Notes under the pieces: generated by a model
Told to the model about the DNA's origin: nothing
What the model saw: only the letters and a program-made list of their open reading frames with translations
The model's database searches: none
Source of the DNA: Clostridium_AD estertheticum_D
Lineage (GTDB): Bacteria > Bacillota > Clostridia > Clostridiales > Clostridiaceae
Assembly: GCF_018861295.1 (NCBI RefSeq)
Contig: NZ_JAHLDM010000001.1
Location: forward strand, 310,001 to 374,000
DNA length: 64,000 nucleotides
Reading direction: 5' to 3'
Program-made: the position numbers and the translations under genes
Part shown: positions 1-6,906 of the stretch, one piece after another
How positions within the stretch are numbered: the stretch's first letter is position 1
How the letters are laid out: the number at the start of each line of letters is the position of its first letter

Positions 1-594
1 ATAAATTTATTTGCTTGTGAGGGGTGTGGTTCTTGTACATTAGTATGCCCACAAAATGCTATAAGTTTAAAATCGGAAAAAACAGCAGAAACATTTATTA
101 CTAAACTAGATACAGGTATAATTTCAAGAGCAGAAATGGATATAGGTAGTGATGGTTCAGGACTGCTAGTAACGCTTCTTAGAAAAAATGGTAGAAAATT
201 TAATGATAAAGAGAAACTAACTATACTAGATGGTTCACCAGGTATTGGGTGTCCTGTTATAGCATCAATAACAGGAAGTGATGCGGTACTCGCTGTTACA
301 GAACCTACAAAATCAGGTCTTGGAGATTTAAAGAGAGTAGTAGAATTATGTGAACATTTTGGAGTTATTACTATGGTTTGTATAAATAAATATGATATAA
401 ATGAAGAAGTAGCTAAGGAAATAGAAGACTTTGTTTATGATAAAGGTTTAAAAATAGTTGGTAAAATTCCATATGATGATATTGTTATGAAATCGATAAA
501 TGAGTTAAAACCTATTACTTGTTATAAAGAAAGTATAGCCGAAAAAGCTATTGAGGATATGTGGAGTATAATAAAAGAATTATTTAAACTTTAA
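1..594 (+). CDS. MinD-superfamily P-loop ATPase with inserted ferredoxin domain (5' truncated by window)
   Basis: The reading frame is open from base 1, so the N-terminus lies outside the window. The first residues carry a CxxCxxCxxxCP 4Fe-4S motif (CEGCGSCTLVCP). After it come the MinD-type strands 'LDGSPGIGCPV' and 'AVTEPTKSGLGDLKRV', and a late 'CINKYDIN' nucleotide-binding stretch. This is the C-terminal part of the MinD-type ATPases with a ferredoxin insert that occur in pairs in ORP-type gene clusters of anaerobes. The Walker A motif must be upstream of the window. Its neighbours (MBL fold, NifX-like relic, DUF134 regulator) fit that cluster. The family is clear; the cellular role (cluster assembly or cell-division related) is inferred from relatives. 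Confidence 0.88.
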   Translation: MNLFACEGCGSCTLVCPQNAISLKSEKTAETFITKLDTGIISRAEMDIGSDGSGLLVTLLRKNGRKFNDKEKLTILDGSPGIGCPVIASITGSDAVLAVTEPTKSGLGDLKRVVELCEHFGVITMVCINKYDINEEVAKEIEDFVYDKGLKIVGKIPYDDIVMKSINELKPITCYKESIAEKAIEDMWSIIKELFKL

Positions 595-743
595 AACAAT
601 ATTTAAAGGACCAATATTTAAAGTTTAAATTTATTAATTTAAAATATAGGGAGTAATTATAAATGAGAATAATATAAAGGCATTTTTGTTAACGAAAGAT
701 TTTTGTTTATGAGGATATAGATAAAAAATATAAAGAGGAATTG

Positions 744-1592
744 GTGATTAATATGGATTTAAAAATAACAACTATTATTGAAAACAATCCTGATGATGAC
801 AATCTTTTATTTAGTGAACATGGGTTGTCTCTTTATATAGAATATGAAGAAAAGAAAATATTATTTGATACTGGTCAAAGTGGCAATTTTATTAAAAATG
901 CTGAATTGTTGAAAATTAATATAAATAAATTGGATTATGTTGTGTTAAGTCATGGACATTATGATCATACTGGCGGGATTCGGAAATTTGTTAATAAAAA
1001 TTACAATTCATATAAGTTAATTGTGGGGAAAAATTTTTTTAATAAAAAATATAAATTAGTTGAAAAAGATAATTATAAGTATATTGGTAATTCCTTTGAT
1101 AAGGAATATATTCATCAAAATAATATTGAAGTAAAATATATTGAAGAAGATATATTTTATATTACTGAAAACATAATGATATTCTCTAATTTTAAAGCAA
1201 GCAATAAATTTGAACAGATAAATAAAATCTTTCAAATAAAGCAAGATGAAAATTACATAGTAGATGATTTTTCCGATGAAAAAGTATTAGTACTGAAGCA
1301 TAAAAAAGGTTTGATAGTTATAGTAGGATGTTCTCATGTAGGTATAGTTAATATTTTAGAAACGATTATAGAGCGTACAGGTATGACAATCTATGGTATT
1401 GTTGGAGGAACTCATTTAGTTGAAGCAAGTGAGAAAAGACTAAAAAATACAATTAGTTATTTTAAAGAAAAAGACATTTCTCTTTTGGCAATGTCTCATT
1501 GCACTGGGAAATATGCTATAGAAAAGATTAAGCATGAATTTAAAGATAAATACACATATAATAATACCGGAAATGTTATTAAAATAGTATAG
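744..1592 (+). CDS. MBL-fold metallohydrolase
   Basis: A metallo-beta-lactamase-fold hydrolase of about 280 aa with the metal-binding motif SHGHYDHTGG near residue 70. Further candidate ligands lie in 'GCSHVG' (about residue 198) and 'SHCTGKYA' (about residue 252). The pattern resembles the 7,8-dihydropterin-6-methyl-4-(ribofuranosyl)-aminobenzene-phosphate synthase-like subfamily, which is common in archaea and clostridia beside MinD-type ATPases; the substrate cannot be told from sequence. The SD is AGAGGA at 734-739. A TTG at 741 abuts it, GTG 744 has 4-5 nt spacing and ATG 753 is further off, so 744 is preferred. It lies 150 bp after the ATPase gene, probably in the same operon. Confidence 0.8.
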   Translation: MINMDLKITTIIENNPDDDNLLFSEHGLSLYIEYEEKKILFDTGQSGNFIKNAELLKININKLDYVVLSHGHYDHTGGIRKFVNKNYNSYKLIVGKNFFNKKYKLVEKDNYKYIGNSFDKEYIHQNNIEVKYIEEDIFYITENIMIFSNFKASNKFEQINKIFQIKQDENYIVDDFSDEKVLVLKHKKGLIVIVGCSHVGIVNILETIIERTGMTIYGIVGGTHLVEASEKRLKNTISYFKEKDISLLAMSHCTGKYAIEKIKHEFKDKYTYNNTGNVIKIV

Positions 1593-1685
1593 TTATATGA
1601 AATGTTTCTTTTAAAAAAACATTTCAAAAGTATAATTAGTGCATAAATTTCGTAGACACTATTAATTAATAAGATTAGAGTTGAT

Positions 1686-1994
1686 TTATTTCCAAAACAC
1701 AGTTTTTATTCCAACTAAAATAATAAAAATTCCAAATGCTTTTTTCATTATATTTATTGGAATTATATTTGCTAATTGAGCACCGAATTTAGCACTGATT
1801 AACATTGAAATACAAATAATAATACCAGCAACTATATTTGTATTTCCTTTTTTATAGTACTCCATAAATGCAAGTATACTAACCGGTGGAAGCATTGCAA
1901 TCAGAGGTGTTCCCTGTGCTTTTAATTGTGAAAATCCTTCTAAAAACATTAAGGCTGGAATTATAATTATGCCACCACCAATGCCAACAATGGT
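1686..1994 (-). pseudogene. TSUP (TauE/SafE) family permease, N-terminally truncated
   Basis: Reading leftward from 1994, the frame encodes 'TIVGIGGGIIIIPALMFLEG', the conserved first half-repeat of TauE/SafE sulfite/sulfonate permeases, and then several hydrophobic helices. Only about 100 aa remain against about 250 in the family. An in-frame stop occupies 1995-1997 just before the GIGGG motif, and no start codon with an SD is available upstream of it. The break point lies right next to the SD of the NifX-like relic, as if a deletion had joined two genes. An ATG at 1949 could give an 87-aa product, but this looks like a dead fragment. Confidence 0.7.
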
Positions 1995-2015
1995 TTATAA
2001 AAAGGAGGAATAGTA

Positions 2016-2165
2016 ATGAAAATAGTGATTTCATCAAATGTGAAAACTAATCAAAATCTACTTGATAAGAGGTTTGGAAGGTGTGAATATTTTCAAATTT
2101 ATGATACTGAGATTGGAGAAGTTAAAATTTCAAGAGGGGGAGCAGGGATTGTTGCACTGCAATGA
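2016..2165 (+). pseudogene. NifX/NifB-type (Mo-cofactor) domain protein, truncated
   Basis: A strong SD (AAAGGAGG, 2001-2008) precedes ATG 2016 and 49 codons, too short for automated calls at usual cutoffs. The product starts 'MKIVISSNVKTNQNLLDKRFGRCEYF', matching the N-terminus of dinitrogenase iron-molybdenum cofactor (NifX/NifY/orange-protein) domains, whose hallmark is the RFGR segment. After 'GEVKI' the sequence jumps to 'GGAGI' and then stops, so about 60 C-terminal residues and part of the linker are missing. An intact relative lies at 18131-18490. It is either a decayed gene or, less likely, a mini-protein. Confidence 0.65.
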
Positions 2166-2186
2166 ATAATTATAAAGGATGATTTT

Positions 2187-2645
2187 ATGAATGATGATTT
2201 TACAGTTTTTAAAAAGCTAATAGAAAAAAAAGGTTATAAATTTACAATGCAAAAAAAAATAATATTAAAAACTATTGTGGATAATAAGACCCATTTAAAT
2301 GCAAAAGAGATATACAAAAGTATCAAAGAAAAAAATATAGGACTTTCTACGATTTATAGAGTGTTAAAGGTATTTAATGAGTTAGGTATAGTAAAAGAAA
2401 TAAACATTAACCGTATAAACTATTATGAGATGAAAATATTTAGTGGAAACCCCCTGCATATTCATTTGAAATGTTATAAATGTAATAGTATAAGTGATAT
2501 AGATAGTCAAAGCTTAAATGTTGACTATTTAAAATTAAACAAAAAAATAGAAATAGAAAACAACTTAGAAATATATGATTCAAATATTACGTTCATAGGA
2601 TTATGTAGTAAATGCAGGGAGGAATTAAAATGTCAAGACCAATAA
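2187..2645 (+). CDS. Fur-family metal-responsive regulator
   Basis: A 152-aa protein with the Fur-type winged helix near residues 10-75 ('TMQKKIILKTIVDN...LSTIYRVLKVFNELGIV'), then the dimerisation domain with 'HIHLKCYKCNSISDI' and a C-terminal 'CSKCREEL'. The two CxxC pairs would form the structural zinc site of PerR/Fur/Zur proteins. The regulatory-metal ligands are less clear, so no subfamily is assigned. Its last codons overlap the SD and start of the DUF134 gene, so the two are co-transcribed. Confidence 0.85.
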   Translation: MNDDFTVFKKLIEKKGYKFTMQKKIILKTIVDNKTHLNAKEIYKSIKEKNIGLSTIYRVLKVFNELGIVKEININRINYYEMKIFSGNPLHIHLKCYKCNSISDIDSQSLNVDYLKLNKKIEIENNLEIYDSNITFIGLCSKCREELKCQDQ

Positions 2646-3085
2646 AATGTAGAAGGGTAGAATTTTTCCCAGATGATACTTATTTTGTTCCATGGGGTAA
2701 GCCTAAATGTGAGATTGAAGAAATAGCTTTAAAAGTAGAAGAACTTGAGGCAATGAGATTAAAGGATATTGAAGAATTAAATCAAGAAGAATGTGCGCAA
2801 AGGATGCAGGTATCAAGGCAAACTTTTCAAAATGTTATAGATAGTGCAAGAAAAAAAATAGCTATTGCTTTGACCGAAGGAAAGGCTATAAGAATAAGTG
2901 GTGGAAATTACAGAGCAATATTTTGTAAATCTAGATGCTTTAATTGCGATACTATATATGAAATAAAATATGAACAGGACAAGCATATTTGTCCTATTTG
3001 TGGTTCGGAAAATGTACTTTGCAGTAAAAAAACAAATTTTTGTGAAAAATGGTGTAAAGGACAAAGTAGAGATAATAATGCTTGA
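2630..3085 (+). CDS. DUF134 family HTH regulator with zinc ribbon
   Basis: A 151-aa member of the DUF134/UPF0251 family of predicted DNA-binding proteins. It starts 'MSRPIKCRRVEFFPDDTYF'; the sigma-70 region 4-like HTH is around residues 40-85 ('LNQEECAQRMQVSRQTFQ'). The C-terminus has a zinc-ribbon-like set: C-x-x-C (CFNCDTIYEI), C-x-x-C (CPICGSE), then two further cysteines. I chose ATG 2630 because GGGAGGA (2617-2623) is well spaced; the ATG at 2612 has no SD. It overlaps the Fur gene end by 16 bp. A close paralogue is at 16724-17176, also beside a NifX-like gene. In ORP-type clusters such proteins are thought to be local regulators. Confidence 0.88.
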   Translation: MSRPIKCRRVEFFPDDTYFVPWGKPKCEIEEIALKVEELEAMRLKDIEELNQEECAQRMQVSRQTFQNVIDSARKKIAIALTEGKAIRISGGNYRAIFCKSRCFNCDTIYEIKYEQDKHICPICGSENVLCSKKTNFCEKWCKGQSRDNNA

Positions 3086-3217
3086 TATATAAGGATATAG
3101 AAGTATTGATAGTAAAAACAATTCATTAGCGGTAGGATACTGTTTTAGTTGTAGTTATGACTTACCAATGATTATGGTAGGTATTATACATTCAAGGAAA
3201 ATGAGAGTTTATTATTT

Positions 3218-3268
3218 ACAAGACCATACTATTATTTATATATAAAATAATAGTATAGTCTTGTTTTT
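3218..3268. terminator. Strong hairpin terminator
   Basis: ACAAGAC...GTCTTGT arms with a long AT-rich inner stem (ATACTATTATTT/AAATAATAGTAT) are followed by TTTTT. It can serve the DUF134 operon and, through its A-rich left side, the convergent polyferredoxin gene. The 3086-3217 stretch before it holds no gene that I can recognise. Confidence 0.8.
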
Positions 3269-3338
3269 ATATATTTTGTTTGAATTTATACGTAAGATGT
3301 TTATAACATGGTCATTTTAAGTCTAATGCAACATTATA

Positions 3339-4016
3339 CTATTTATTTATGTTTTTTACTTGAAAATTCTTTGTTTTATCATACCCAATAGACTTCTTGG
3401 GACAAGCTATTACACATTTAGCACATTGAATACAATCTGGATGGCTTAAAACATCACCTTTATAATTATAAGGGGAGATGCCCATAGGACACTTTTTTTC
3501 GCAAATCTTACAGCTGACACAAGTATTAGATACTTCTAATACTTTTTTGTTCTTTCTAAAGGAAGATATGAATGCGGCTAAGCTTCCCATAGGACAGAAA
3601 TGGCACCAGGTTCTATTACTATAGAAAAATGATAACACAATTCCAAGCAGAGTAGTAACTACTATCATCCTATAAAATACAATGCCGATTCCAGTTGGGT
3701 TTCCCCAATTATTTTTTATACCTAAACCGAACATGGTAAACATAAATAGAACTACAAATACTCTAAAATAAGTTGATTTTAAAAATTTAGGAACAGCTTT
3801 TTTTTTGCTAAATCTAGACATGACATTATCATAAAAACTTCCTCGTGGGCATAAGTTGCCACACCAGAATCTTCCTTTGAATATTGATACAATTATGGGT
3901 GCAATCATACAAATGACTGCTGCCATACCTATTTTAAAATCAAATAGGCCCACAACAATAAATGCTAACAAGAGTAGATACGAATATTTCTTCCATAGTT
4001 CAAATAAATTTTTAAT
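3339..4016 (-). CDS. NapH-like 4Fe-4S polyferredoxin membrane protein
   Basis: A membrane electron-transfer protein of about 225 aa. Hydrophobic helices are followed by the NapH/NosR-type motifs 'GNLCPRGSF' and 'CHFCPMGSL', then two 4Fe-4S clusters (CVSCKICEKKCPMG and CIQCAKCVIACPKK). It probably moves electrons between a membrane pool and a soluble partner. An automatic start at the TTG at 3971 would cut into the first helix; the frame continues upstream as 'IKNLFELWKKYSYLLL'. The only well-placed start is ATT at 4016-4014, 6 nt from GGGGGA (4028-4023). It follows the membrane rhodanese gene by 54 bp, so it is likely the second gene of that operon. Confidence 0.8.
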   Translation of the reverse strand: MKNLFELWKKYSYLLLLAFIVVGLFDFKIGMAAVICMIAPIIVSIFKGRFWCGNLCPRGSFYDNVMSRFSKKKAVPKFLKSTYFRVFVVLFMFTMFGLGIKNNWGNPTGIGIVFYRMIVVTTLLGIVLSFFYSNRTWCHFCPMGSLAAFISSFRKNKKVLEVSNTCVSCKICEKKCPMGISPYNYKGDVLSHPDCIQCAKCVIACPKKSIGYDKTKNFQVKNINK

Positions 4017-4070
4017 AGTAAGTCCCCCAATGTGTTTTACTTTATTTTTTAATATTATCTTTATAATTAA

Positions 4071-4463
4071 TTATTTTTTTAAATTCCCATTAAAATCTGC
4101 TAGTCCATGATTCATGTGATATATGGGACTAAATTTGTTTTTTAATAATACATTAACGGCTTTAGGACTTCTTCCACCTGATGCACAATGTACTAAAATT
4201 GCTTTGCCACGAAACTTTTCTAGTTCTTTAATCCTTGAAGCAATCTCATTAACAGGCATTAGCTTAGAAGCATTTATATGTCCTGTTTGGTATTCGCTTT
4301 TAGTTCTTACATCTAAAACAATAAGGTCCTTATTTTCTTTTATAAGATTAAGGGCTTCAGCTCCAGAAATATTTGTTACATTTTTATTAAATTTAATTAC
4401 TACTTTAGGATATATTATATAAGCTATTACAAAGATTAATATTATGGTTAATATAGTATTCAT
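4071..4463 (-). CDS. Membrane-anchored rhodanese
   Basis: A 130-aa protein: one N-terminal membrane helix (residues 1-20), then a single rhodanese domain with 'VLDVRTKSEYQTGHI' and the active-site loop HCASGGRS, whose cysteine carries the persulfide. It is a sulfurtransferase at the membrane face. The SD AAGGGA precedes ATG 4463. It is the first gene of a leftward operon with the polyferredoxin, divergent from a thioredoxin gene, and a CsoR/CstR-like palindrome lies at its predicted promoter (4557-4602). The active-site loop is nearly identical to that of the soluble rhodanese at 10124. Confidence 0.9.
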   Translation of the reverse strand: MNTILTIILIFVIAYIIYPKVVIKFNKNVTNISGAEALNLIKENKDLIVLDVRTKSEYQTGHINASKLMPVNEIASRIKELEKFRGKAILVHCASGGRSPKAVNVLLKNKFSPIYHMNHGLADFNGNLKK

Positions 4464-4556
4464 GATTTTTCCCTTCTTTCAATTAATAAAGTACGATTTT
4501 AATATGTATCTTGACTGTGAAATTTATTTTCAGGGTTTTAAAGTAAATGACATTAC

Positions 4557-4602
4557 ATACCCCCCGTGGGTATATAATATCATCATTATTCAAAAACTTC
4601 AA
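4557..4602 (-). promoter_or_regulatory. Leftward promoter with CsoR/CstR-like operator
   Basis: On the minus strand TTGAAG (4602-4597), 17 nt, TATTAT (4579-4574) are followed at once by the 17-bp palindrome ATACCC-N5-GGGTAT (4557-4573). The palindrome matches the form of CsoR/CstR operators and would cover the start site of the rhodanese/polyferredoxin operon. Confidence 0.65.
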
Positions 4603-4663
4603 TATAATATTTTAAATATTTTTATATACGTTAAAGTAGTTTATGGAAAAATTAAATTGATAT

Positions 4664-4716
4664 TTGACAAGAAGGATAGGTGCACCTATAATTTTTAATA
4701 TACCCTAGGGGAGTAT
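4664..4716 (+). promoter_or_regulatory. Rightward sigma-A promoter with CsoR/CstR-like operator
   Basis: TTGACA (4664-4669), exactly 17 nt, TATAAT (4687-4692) is a consensus promoter. The palindrome ATACCCTAGGGGAGTAT (4700-4716) lies over the expected start site and has the same ATACCC-N5-GGGTAT layout as the leftward site, with one mismatch. It drives the thioredoxin gene at 4748. Confidence 0.75.
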
Positions 4717-4747
4717 AAACAAGAAAGCATAAAGAAGGAGTAAAGTT

Positions 4748-5068
4748 ATGAAGAATTTAAATTCAATAAATGATATAACAGATTTTATTAAAGAAAATAA
4801 ATTTGTTATGTTATATTTTTCATCAGATGGGTGTAGCGTGTGTGATGATGTTTTACCAAGAATTGAAGAACTACTTAAAAAACAGCCTAAAGTTGTGAGT
4901 GGCCATGTAGAAATTCAAAACATTCCATCTGTAGCTAGTGTTTTTGGTATATTTACTATTCCTGCAATTATTATATTTTTAGAAGGAAAAGAGATAGTAA
5001 GACAAGCAAGATACATTAATTTTCTAGAACTAAAAGAAAAAATCCAGAGATTTTCTGAATTTGTTTAG
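4748..5068 (+). CDS. Thioredoxin-family protein
   Basis: A 106-aa thioredoxin-fold protein with the redox motif CSVC (in 'SSDGCSVCDDVLP', about residue 30), the cis-proline segment 'FTIPAIIIF' and no signal peptide. It is cytosolic. Lying divergent from a rhodanese, and with a CsoR/CstR-like operator at its promoter, it probably reduces persulfides or protein disulfides in sulfane-sulfur handling. The non-standard CxxC distinguishes it from the housekeeping-type thioredoxin at 13304 (WCGPC). SD AAGGAG before ATG 4748. Confidence 0.88.
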   Translation: MKNLNSINDITDFIKENKFVMLYFSSDGCSVCDDVLPRIEELLKKQPKVVSGHVEIQNIPSVASVFGIFTIPAIIIFLEGKEIVRQARYINFLELKEKIQRFSEFV

Positions 5069-5143
5069 GAAAAATATTAATTTAAGGGTTCATTTTTCTT
5101 ATGCTATAATAATCTTAAGTTTTATAAATTAAGGAGATGTAAA

Positions 5144-5434
5144 ATGAATATAAAATTTAATAAACAAGTAAATGAAGTATTAAAAAAATTAATGGAATCC
5201 AAAGAAAATGGAGTTATAAGATTAGAAGTCACAGCCTTTGGTTGTGGAACACCTGCACTAGGACTTGTTTTGGATAAACAAAGAACTGATGATTTTTTTA
5301 TAGACGTTGAAGGTATACCTTTTGTCATAGCGGAAAAAGTGAAAATTTTTTTTAAGAACACGGAGATAGTGTATAATCCTGAAGCATTTATTGGTGGGTT
5401 TTATGTTCACAGGCTCCATACATCTAGTATGTAA
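5144..5434 (+). CDS. HesB/IscA-like protein lacking the C-terminal cysteines
   Basis: A 96-aa protein with the HesB-like core: 'IRLEVTAFGCGTPALGLVL' carries the position of the first IscA cysteine, and 'FFIDVEGIPFVI' the following strands. The C-terminal CGC cluster-binding pair of IscA is absent; the protein ends 'GGFYVHRLHTSSM'. It therefore belongs to the 'related to HesB' group with unknown role, perhaps Fe-S or sulfur related given its neighbours. SD AAGGAG at ATG 5144. A hairpin terminator follows at once. Confidence 0.75.
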   Translation: MNIKFNKQVNEVLKKLMESKENGVIRLEVTAFGCGTPALGLVLDKQRTDDFFIDVEGIPFVIAEKVKIFFKNTEIVYNPEAFIGGFYVHRLHTSSM

Positions 5435-5451
5435 TATTAAATATAAAGTAA

Positions 5452-5476
5452 GACCAACTATTTGTTGGTCCCACTT
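5452..5476 (+). terminator. Hairpin terminator after HesB-like gene
   Basis: GACCAAC-TATTT-GTTGGTC perfect 7-bp stem (5452-5470) followed by CCACTTTT. It lies between convergent genes and may act for both. Confidence 0.65.
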
Positions 5477-5510
5477 TTGCAATGAATTTACCTGATTTAG
5501 AATTGCAATT

Positions 5511-6029
5511 TTATTTAGAAACTCCTTTTCCATTACCCATCATTCCACCACCATTTCCATGAGTTTTATTTATTCCGTGAACATTACCTGCTCCATTTGA
5601 ATTCTTATTTCCTTCACCGAAATTGCCTGTGCAACTTGCTGCGTTAGTTTTTATATTTTCCTTTAAAGTAGCGCCTTCTTCTTTGGTTATAGTGCCTTTT
5701 GTAACAGAAGCATCTATCGCTTTAGACTTTTCAGCGAGTAGAGCAGCCTTAAATTGTTCTTCGCTCATCCCTTTTTCTTTAGCAAGCTCATATACTGTTT
5801 TTCCCGAAGCAAGTCCAGCGGTTATTTGGGTGTCTGTAAATCCTTTGGTTTTAAGCACAGATGTTACGTAGTCATATCCTCTAAACCCTGTGGTCCTAGC
5901 CATTCCAAGAGCTTTGTGAGCTACTGTAGTTACTGGGGCAGTTGTAGAAGTTTCAGCGGCGAATACAACCCCACTTGTAACCAGTACTAATGACAAAGTT
6001 AATGCAACCCATAATTTTTTACTTTTCAT
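5511..6029 (-). CDS. Secreted protein of unknown function, Gly/His/Asn-rich tail
   Basis: A 172-aa exported protein. It has a clear signal peptide (basic start, hydrophobic core, 'VFAAE' cleavage region near residue 25), then a helical middle ('VLKTKGFTDTQITAGLASG', 'GTITKEEGATLKENI') that resembles the short 'next-residue' helical repeats of Firmicute secreted proteins. A low-complexity tail rich in G, N, H and M could bind metal. I do not recognise the family. Its promoter carries the same 11-bp direct-repeat element as the adjacent two-component system, so it is probably a target of that system. SD GGAGG before ATG 6029. Confidence 0.8.
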   Translation of the reverse strand: MKSKKLWVALTLSLVLVTSGVVFAAETSTTAPVTTVAHKALGMARTTGFRGYDYVTSVLKTKGFTDTQITAGLASGKTVYELAKEKGMSEEQFKAALLAEKSKAIDASVTKGTITKEEGATLKENIKTNAASCTGNFGEGNKNSNGAGNVHGINKTHGNGGGMMGNGKGVSK

Positions 6030-6071
6030 ATTTGTTCCTCCTTAAATTCTTATTTTGTTTGGTATGACTAT

Positions 6072-6116
6072 ATCATAATGCAATTTTGGTTTGGATAAGT
6101 GTTATTTTTGTGTCAT
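6072..6116 (-). promoter_or_regulatory. Promoter of secreted protein with CACA-N7-CACT element
   Basis: On the minus strand CACA at 6112-6109 and CACT at 6101-6098 are 11 bp apart. The -10 TATGAT (6077-6072) starts 35 nt after the first CACA, the same geometry as the two rightward copies at 6141 and 8399. No good -35 is present, as expected for an activated promoter. Confidence 0.7.
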
Positions 6117-6140
6117 TTCTATTAAAAAAGTTTTATTCTT

Positions 6141-6185
6141 TTGCCACAATTAGTACACAAGTGAGTGTTTAATAAATGGTATAAT
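6141..6185 (+). promoter_or_regulatory. Promoter of two-component operon with 11-bp direct repeat
   Basis: CACAATTAG (from 6145) and CACAAGTGAG (from 6156) form direct repeats spaced 11 bp. The -10 TATAAT is at 6180-6185, 35 nt after the first CACA. OmpR/PhoB-type activators bind such repeats over a weak -35, so autoregulation is likely. Confidence 0.72.
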
Positions 6186-6213
6186 TTAAGAAATATTTAC
6201 TGGAGGTGATGGT

Positions 6214-6906
6214 ATGGGAAAGAAAATACTAGTTGCAGATGATAATGAAGAGATTATAAAAATTCTAAAACCTTACCTTATTAAAGAAGGGTTTGAGGTA
6301 ATAACAGCACATGATGGAAATGAAGCTTTAATTAAAAATTCAGAGTATATGCCTGTACTTATTCTTCTAGATATTATGATGCCACGCAAAAATGGATTAG
6401 AGGTTTGCGCTGAGATAAGAAAAACTTCAAATGTACCTATAATAATGATTACTGCAAGAAGTGATGACGGGGATAAGATAATGGCTTTAGACACTGGGGC
6501 TGACGATTATATAGTGAAACCCTTTAGCCCTGGGGAAGTTGTAGCAAGAGTTAAGGCTGTCCTTAGAAGAATTGTCACAAGTGAGACTGAGAAGCGAACC
6601 GTGATTAAATATAATTCCCTTAAAATTGACATAGGTAATTATTCTGTGAAAATAAACGATAGTACTATTAATCTAACAAAAAAAGAGATAGAAGTATTAT
6701 GGATGATGGCAAATTCACCTAATAAAATTCTTTCAAGGGATATGCTTCTGGATAATATATGGGGAACTGAGTATTTCGGAGATCCAAGGACTGTTGATAC
6801 TCATATTAAAAGGCTTAGGGCAAAGCTTAAACTAGAGAATCAATATAACTGGAATATTAAAACTGTATGGTCGCTTGGATATAAATTTGAGGTTAATTAT
6901 GATTAA
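6214..6906 (+). CDS. OmpR-family response regulator
   Basis: A 230-aa response regulator. The receiver domain spans residues 1-115 with the acidic pair 'VADDNEE', phospho-acceptor Asp in 'LILLDIMMPR' and the switch Lys in 'IVKPFSP'. A winged-helix DNA-binding domain spans about 135-228 ('LTKKEIEVLWMM', 'DPRTVDTHIKRLRAKL'). SD GGAGGTGATG before ATG 6214. The kinase gene overlaps it by 8 nt, so translation is coupled. Likely targets are itself, the divergent secreted protein and the SHOCT/polyferredoxin operon, inferred from the shared promoter element. The signal is unknown. Confidence 0.95.
   Translation: MGKKILVADDNEEIIKILKPYLIKEGFEVITAHDGNEALIKNSEYMPVLILLDIMMPRKNGLEVCAEIRKTSNVPIIMITARSDDGDKIMALDTGADDYIVKPFSPGEVVARVKAVLRRIVTSETEKRTVIKYNSLKIDIGNYSVKINDSTINLTKKEIEVLWMMANSPNKILSRDMLLDNIWGTEYFGDPRTVDTHIKRLRAKLKLENQYNWNIKTVWSLGYKFEVNYD

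Noticed and set aside
3086..3217. Possible coding relic after DUF134 ('AVGYCFSCSYDLPMIMVGI')
   Set aside because: Short, without start or recognisable family; not enough to support a feature.
4444..4698. 84-aa rightward open frame between the rhodanese and thioredoxin genes
   Set aside because: No SD, low-complexity hydrophobic product, and it runs through both promoters and operators.
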